Shown here one piece after another: positions 60,364 through 64,000 of a stretch of 64,000 nucleotides of DNA. This stretch comes from CBDEFX01 sp965237635 (GTDB lineage Bacteria; Chloroflexota; Dehalococcoidia; Lucifugimonadales; CAUZJF01). The stretch lies in assembly GCA_965237635.1 (NCBI GenBank), contig CBDEFX010000002.1:1488001-1552000 (forward strand), in the 5' to 3' direction. Each line of letters begins with the position of its first letter. Position 1 is the stretch's first letter. A program made the translations under genes and the position numbers. The notes beneath the pieces are model-generated. The model ran no database searches, was not told the origin of the DNA, and saw nothing but the letters and a program-made list of their open reading frames with translations.

Positions 60364-61134
60364 TTGAACTCTCCAGCACCCGTCCTTCAGATAGAGAATC
60401 GCTACTCGGCACGCAAGGCGACCCTACTCCGGTTACTGGCCGAAGTGGACGGCTCGGGCCTCTGTCGCCACACCGTGTACCTCACCCCAAACTCTGCCGA
60501 CGGTCCGGGTGCCCTGGACGATTCCGGACTGGACGCCGATATCGCCAGCGTCACACAGGAGCTCGGCAGCTCAGACACCGGCCACGCGTTGTTCGTCTAC
60601 GATGACCAAATCACAGCCGTCACGCTACCGTTCCCAGTTGGAAAGAGTCTGCTTTCGGAAGGAGCTGATACCGCTCCGTTGAGAGACCTGCTCGGCACGG
60701 ACTTCGTCATCGGCGTAGTCCTTCTAAGGCTCGGACGCTACGCGGTGGGAGTGCTGCGAGGCGACAAGCTTGTGGCGTCGAAGTCGGGCTCCCGGTACGT
60801 CAAGAGCCGACACCGCGCTGGTGGCTCCTCGCAGCGCCGCTTCGAGCGGAGCCGCGAGAGGCTCATCCGCGAGCTGTTCGACAAGACCTGCCAGACTGCC
60901 AGGGCGGTCTTCGCCCCCTTCCAGGGACGGATCGATTTTCTTCTGATGGGAGGGGAGCGCCACACTCTAGCGGCGTTCGTCCGAAACTGCGTTTTGGTTC
61001 GACAGGCTTCGCCGGTTATGCTTCGCCGCACCCTTGAGGTCGACCGGCCTGGACACCAGGCCCTAGAGCGGGTCCATGATGAGGTCTGGAAAAGCCGGGT
61101 AGTCGTCTTTAGGCGGACTGAAGGGATATCATGA
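60364..61134 (+). CDS. VLRF1-family peptide release factor (Vms1-like peptidyl-tRNA hydrolase)
   Basis: The 256-residue protein has the eRF1-domain-2-like fold and the catalytic loop VKSRHRAGGSSQRRFERSRE, with H150, GG at 153-154 and Q157. This matches the VLRF1 loop (HRxGGQSQxRFxR) of Vms1/ANKZF1 and of the bacterial Actinobacteria/Chloroflexi VLRF1 group. Such proteins free nascent chains from tRNA on split large subunits during ribosome rescue. Here the first Gln of GGQSQ is Ser but the second is kept. Start is probably TTG. sixA follows 24 bp later. Confidence 0.82.
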   Translation: MNSPAPVLQIENRYSARKATLLRLLAEVDGSGLCRHTVYLTPNSADGPGALDDSGLDADIASVTQELGSSDTGHALFVYDDQITAVTLPFPVGKSLLSEGADTAPLRDLLGTDFVIGVVLLRLGRYAVGVLRGDKLVASKSGSRYVKSRHRAGGSSQRRFERSRERLIRELFDKTCQTARAVFAPFQGRIDFLLMGGERHTLAAFVRNCVLVRQASPVMLRRTLEVDRPGHQALERVHDEVWKSRVVVFRRTEGIS

Positions 61135-61158
61135 ATTCCGGAAGCAAGGAGTGTAACG

Positions 61159-61623
61159 ATGGTCCTATATCTTGTCAGGCACGCCGAGGCGGAAGAAGGA
61201 GAAGTCGACGACGAGCGCCCGCTCTCCGAGCATGGATGGGCGGAGGCTAGGAAAGTCTCAGGCTACGCCGCGCAACACCTGGCTATAGAGGTCGATCGCG
61301 TGCTCCACAGCCGGAAGACGAGGGCCAGGCAGACGGCGCAGGTCCTGGCAGACGCCCTTGAGTTCACGCCCACGCTCGAAGAGGTCGACGCCCTCGATCC
61401 GGAAGCCGACCCCCACGAATGGGCGGAAAGGCTGGCCGACGGCCACAAGGACGTCTTGCTGGTAGGGCACGTCCCTCACGTCGAGAGGCTCGCGGCTCTT
61501 CTCCTGTGCGGCGACGACGACCGGCCGGTCGTTACCTTCCAGACAGGGTCTATTCTCTGCCTGGAGAGGAGGGAAGGCGGCGCCTGGTCGGTCCGGTGGA
61601 TGGTGGTCCCGAACATTACATAG
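61159..61623 (+). CDS. sixA: Phosphohistidine phosphatase SixA-type
   Basis: The 154-residue histidine-phosphatase superfamily member has LYLVRHAEAEEG (catalytic H8), VLHSRKTRARQTA and LLVGHVPHVERLA (second His). The size and second motif match SixA, which removes phosphate from phosphohistidine proteins. AAGGAG precedes ATG 61159. It is the likely second gene of an operon with the VLRF1 gene. Its 3' end overlaps the convergent GH172 gene by 8 bp. Confidence 0.88.
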   Translation: MVLYLVRHAEAEEGEVDDERPLSEHGWAEARKVSGYAAQHLAIEVDRVLHSRKTRARQTAQVLADALEFTPTLEEVDALDPEADPHEWAERLADGHKDVLLVGHVPHVERLAALLLCGDDDRPVVTFQTGSILCLERREGGAWSVRWMVVPNIT

Positions 61624-64000
61624 GGCGCCGCTTGTCGAAGGGCGGCACCTCGGGCAGAGGCGCCGTCCTGTTCACCTGGTACCAGTAGGCGGTGCTGCTC
61701 CAGTCACCTTGCTTGTCGTTGGCATGGCCGTGCTCGATGGAGAAGCGCAGCGACCGCTCGAAGTATATCGGGTCCTCGATGTGGAAACGGTATTGAGAGT
61801 GCTTGCCCGTGTAGTCGTCGTTGCCTTTGACGTGGTAGCCGTAGTAGGGCGTGGAGTAGGCGCGGTCTAGCCTGTTGTAGTTCCAGGCTCCGCAGAAGTA
61901 GTCCTCGGTCCCCGTTCCATGAATGCTGGGCGGCCAGGTCTCACCGTCCACGAAGAACATGTCGTCGCCCTCGCCCCACCAGCCGGGCTTGTCGGTGTCG
62001 ACATGCAGCGCGCAGCCGACGTAGTGGCCCTTGCCCTCCACGTCCAGCACGATGTAGTTGTCATCTCCCGTGGTGTTGAGCCGCTGGGTACGGCCAAGAG
62101 CGTTGGGGCCAGTGCGCTCGGCCTTCGGCACGACCAGCTCTCGGCGCCATTGGGCGTGGAACCGCGCCATGTCGTCCACGGGCGAGTCCCACTGCTGGTA
62201 GTCGATGTAGAAGTACAGCAGCGTGTCCTGCTCCGAGTCGTTGGTGACGTCGATGCGGGCACTGGTAGAGTAGGGCATAGGGAACCAGCAGTTCAGACCC
62301 AGGTACGAGGCTTGCAAGGGCAGAGAGTTGGAATAGGCGGGCGCGGCGTGACCCAGGCCGAAAAAGTCGCCGACGGGCGAGACCACCGAGGGCGTCTCCT
62401 CGCCATCCCAATACATTCGCAGTACCAGGCGACGCAGGTTATCGTCGTCCTCGCGCGTGGTCATCCAGACATGGCGGACGCATCCGGGGCCCGCTATCTC
62501 CGCCAACGTGAGCGTCTGTCCCGCAGCCACCGGCCAGTAGTCGGCGTTACCACCCGTCCTGTCATAGGCCGGTATTGCCCCCGCTGCGTCTCCCACCCCC
62601 GCCGTTTCTTCAACGGTGAACGAGTAGGAGTCCTCGCCAAATTCAGGCGCGAAGTTGCACGAGGTTTCCACAGGCCCGGTTTCGGAGCTCTTCGCACCAT
62701 CCATGACCGTGCTGATCCAGAACTCATAGGGTGTAGCACATCCATCGTCAGTGCTGAGGACCTTGAATGTGTTCGAGGTCAAGATGAATTCGTCGTAGCT
62801 GCCCTCCCGCTTCTCCTTGTAGTGCAGAGTGTAGTAGTCAGCGCCTGGAACTGAGCTCCAGGTCAACGAGAACCGGTGGTCTCCGCTTGGCGTTACGATA
62901 AGGCTCGAAGGCGGCCTGTTGATGTAGATGTCCACCGTCGCCTCTGTGGTTCCGCCGCTGAGGTCCCTCGCCTCCACGGTCAGCGCCGTCGGCGAGGCCG
63001 TGTGCTCGTCGACCCCGCTCGCCACCGCGATCTCGCCAGTGTCGCTATTGATGGCGAAGGCGTCATCATCGTTGCCTGCCGTGATCTCGTAGGATACCGT
63101 GTCGCCAGGGGAGTCGGTGGCCGAGACCGTGCCCACCGCATCGTCGATTGCTGCGTCTTCGGCGACGGAGAACGTGTAGGAAGCGGCGTCGAACTCCGGA
63201 GCGACGCACGTTCCAGTGGTCTCGGATAGGATGCCAGACGCCTCGCTCCAGTCCGCCGCATAGGTCGTGCCGCTCCCGTAGGCGCTCACCCGGAACTGGT
63301 ACGGGCTCTCGCAGACCAACTCGTCCACCGTGTGCGTTGTGGCGGTCAGGGTGTCGTCGTCGGTGGTCCAGTCGTTCGGCCCACGGAGCCGGTATTCCAC
63401 CCGGTACTTGCTGGTGTTGGACACCGCGTCCCAGGTTAGGGGAATGCTGACCTCGCCGGGCGAACCGGCGCTCAGGCTCTCTGGCGCGGGAGGCGCGCAA
63501 TAGAGCAGGCCGAGGGTGCTCAGATCGTTGGTGGCTACGTCTTCAAGAGCCACGGGGATGCAGCCGGTGAGGGTGTTCCCCGATAGACTGAGTTCCACCA
63601 GGTTCTCCAGCAAACCCAACTCTGCCGGTATCTCCCCTGTCAGCGAGTTGCCGCTCAGGTCCAGGGTCGTCAGCTCGAACAGTGTTCCCAGCTCCGCAGG
63701 GATGCTTCCGGTCAGGCTCTTGCTCGGCAGGTCTAGCTCCGTCACCCGGCTCGGTGTGCCACCGGTCGTGACGCCCTCCCAGGATGTGATGGCTGAGTCA
63801 GCAGCCCAGTCCAGCGAGGCAGTGCCAGCGAGCGTGTCCTTGTTGTCGAGAAGGACCTCGCAGTCGTGAACGAGGGCGCGGTTGACGGATGGGTCCGTGA
63901 CAGCCGTGCCGTTGGCGCAACTAGGCACGGACGGAGGCTGCGCTGGCGTGAAGGTGGTGGTCTCCCCGTCGTCCGGCGTGATGTCGTCGTAGGCTCCGAT
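61616..64000 (-). CDS. Multidomain surface protein: LRR, fibronectin-III and cadherin-like repeats fused to GH172 (DUF2961); 5' end beyond the window
   Basis: The frame is open to base 64000, so the N-terminus is missing; 794 codons are visible. In order: a leucine-rich-repeat cap (ELDLPSKSLTGSIPAELGTL and two more rungs), a fibronectin-III domain, a cadherin-like repeat (YTFSVAEDAAIDDAVGTVSATD ... INSDTGEIAVASGVD), a second fibronectin-III, then the first 20-30 residues of another cadherin repeat. At AYDRTGGNADYWPV the sequence switches abruptly to a complete DUF2961 domain (GPGCVRHVWMTT, RMYWDGEETPSVVSPVGDFFG, GTGTEDYFCGAWNY). GH172 enzymes act on D-fructofuranosides and D-arabinofuranosides. 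Confidence 0.85.
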   Translation of the reverse strand: MGAYDDITPDDGETTTFTPAQPPSVPSCANGTAVTDPSVNRALVHDCEVLLDNKDTLAGTASLDWAADSAITSWEGVTTGGTPSRVTELDLPSKSLTGSIPAELGTLFELTTLDLSGNSLTGEIPAELGLLENLVELSLSGNTLTGCIPVALEDVATNDLSTLGLLYCAPPAPESLSAGSPGEVSIPLTWDAVSNTSKYRVEYRLRGPNDWTTDDDTLTATTHTVDELVCESPYQFRVSAYGSGTTYAADWSEASGILSETTGTCVAPEFDAASYTFSVAEDAAIDDAVGTVSATDSPGDTVSYEITAGNDDDAFAINSDTGEIAVASGVDEHTASPTALTVEARDLSGGTTEATVDIYINRPPSSLIVTPSGDHRFSLTWSSVPGADYYTLHYKEKREGSYDEFILTSNTFKVLSTDDGCATPYEFWISTVMDGAKSSETGPVETSCNFAPEFGEDSYSFTVEETAGVGDAAGAIPAYDRTGGNADYWPVAAGQTLTLAEIAGPGCVRHVWMTTREDDDNLRRLVLRMYWDGEETPSVVSPVGDFFGLGHAAPAYSNSLPLQASYLGLNCWFPMPYSTSARIDVTNDSEQDTLLYFYIDYQQWDSPVDDMARFHAQWRRELVVPKAERTGPNALGRTQRLNTTGDDNYIVLDVEGKGHYVGCALHVDTDKPGWWGEGDDMFFVDGETWPPSIHGTGTEDYFCGAWNYNRLDRAYSTPYYGYHVKGNDDYTGKHSQYRFHIEDPIYFERSLRFSIEHGHANDKQGDWSSTAYWYQVNRTAPLPEVPPFDKRRPM

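Overview
The window reads as a chromosomal contig of a G+C-rich bacterium, most likely a Chloroflexota member of the Dehalococcoidia/SAR202 type. This placement is inferred from protein families, because the window has no rRNA or tRNA gene. The families are a VLRF1-type release factor of the Actinobacteria/Chloroflexi group, a split MetV/MetF pair, a YhbD/polymer-forming protein pair, DUF5679, DUF3500 and several GH127-like and amidohydrolase-2 proteins. Many short palindromic repeats lie between genes. Several genes have a TATAAT-like box only 6-12 nt before the start codon, which suggests leaderless or near-leaderless transcripts.

Layout. 1-3.9 kb is a leftward def-cca-secD operon. 4.0-5.5 kb is a complete IS66-type element with an 8-bp target duplication. 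5.8-8.1 kb holds an MBL hydrolase and mtaB. 8.3-9.9 kb holds an internally deleted IS256-type element and a 99-bp tandem repeat array. 10-15.6 kb is housekeeping: fabF, a yhbD/polymer-forming pair, recJ and lgt. An internally deleted IS1380-type element follows at 15.7-16.9 kb. 17-34.7 kb is an accessory region rich in carbohydrate-related genes: three GH127-like paralogues, an amidohydrolase, a broken beta-helix surface protein, a beta-propeller protein, DUF3500, a ROK kinase and a broken sugar isomerase. 35.5-41.4 kb holds a GNAT protein, the three-gene pnt transhydrogenase operon, and dnaJ with a universal stress protein. Two apparently identical IS1182-type elements in opposite orientation (26.3-28.0 and 41.6-43.3 kb) bracket 13.7 kb.

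43.4-49.9 kb holds an MDR dehydrogenase, a second CCA-type nucleotidyltransferase, a methyltransferase, a GH32/43-like propeller protein and a sulfatase-fold enzyme with Thr at the formylglycine position. 49.9-51.8 kb is trmD and rplS, separated by a broken HEPN-like gene. 52-58.5 kb holds priA, a 2-hydroxyacid dehydrogenase, a CADD-like protein divergent from metV-metF, and a 46-residue zinc-ribbon gene. 58.5-64 kb holds a small membrane protein, an orphan TPP-enzyme alpha subunit, rpiB, a VLRF1 release factor, sixA, and a large surface protein fused to a GH172 (DUF2961) domain that runs off the right edge.

The genes fall into two layers. The housekeeping layer (translation, tRNA maturation, replication restart, lipoprotein and Sec export, folate one-carbon metabolism) is mostly intact. 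The accessory layer of furanoside-type glycosidases and sugar enzymes carries the duplications, relics, stop codons and insertion sequences. No single gene cluster here is clearly a new system. The most informative oddities are the VLRF1 factor, the GH172 chimera, the Thr-type sulfatase homologue, the amidohydrolase relic between GH127 copies, the split trmD/rplS neighbourhood and the dispersed palindrome families.
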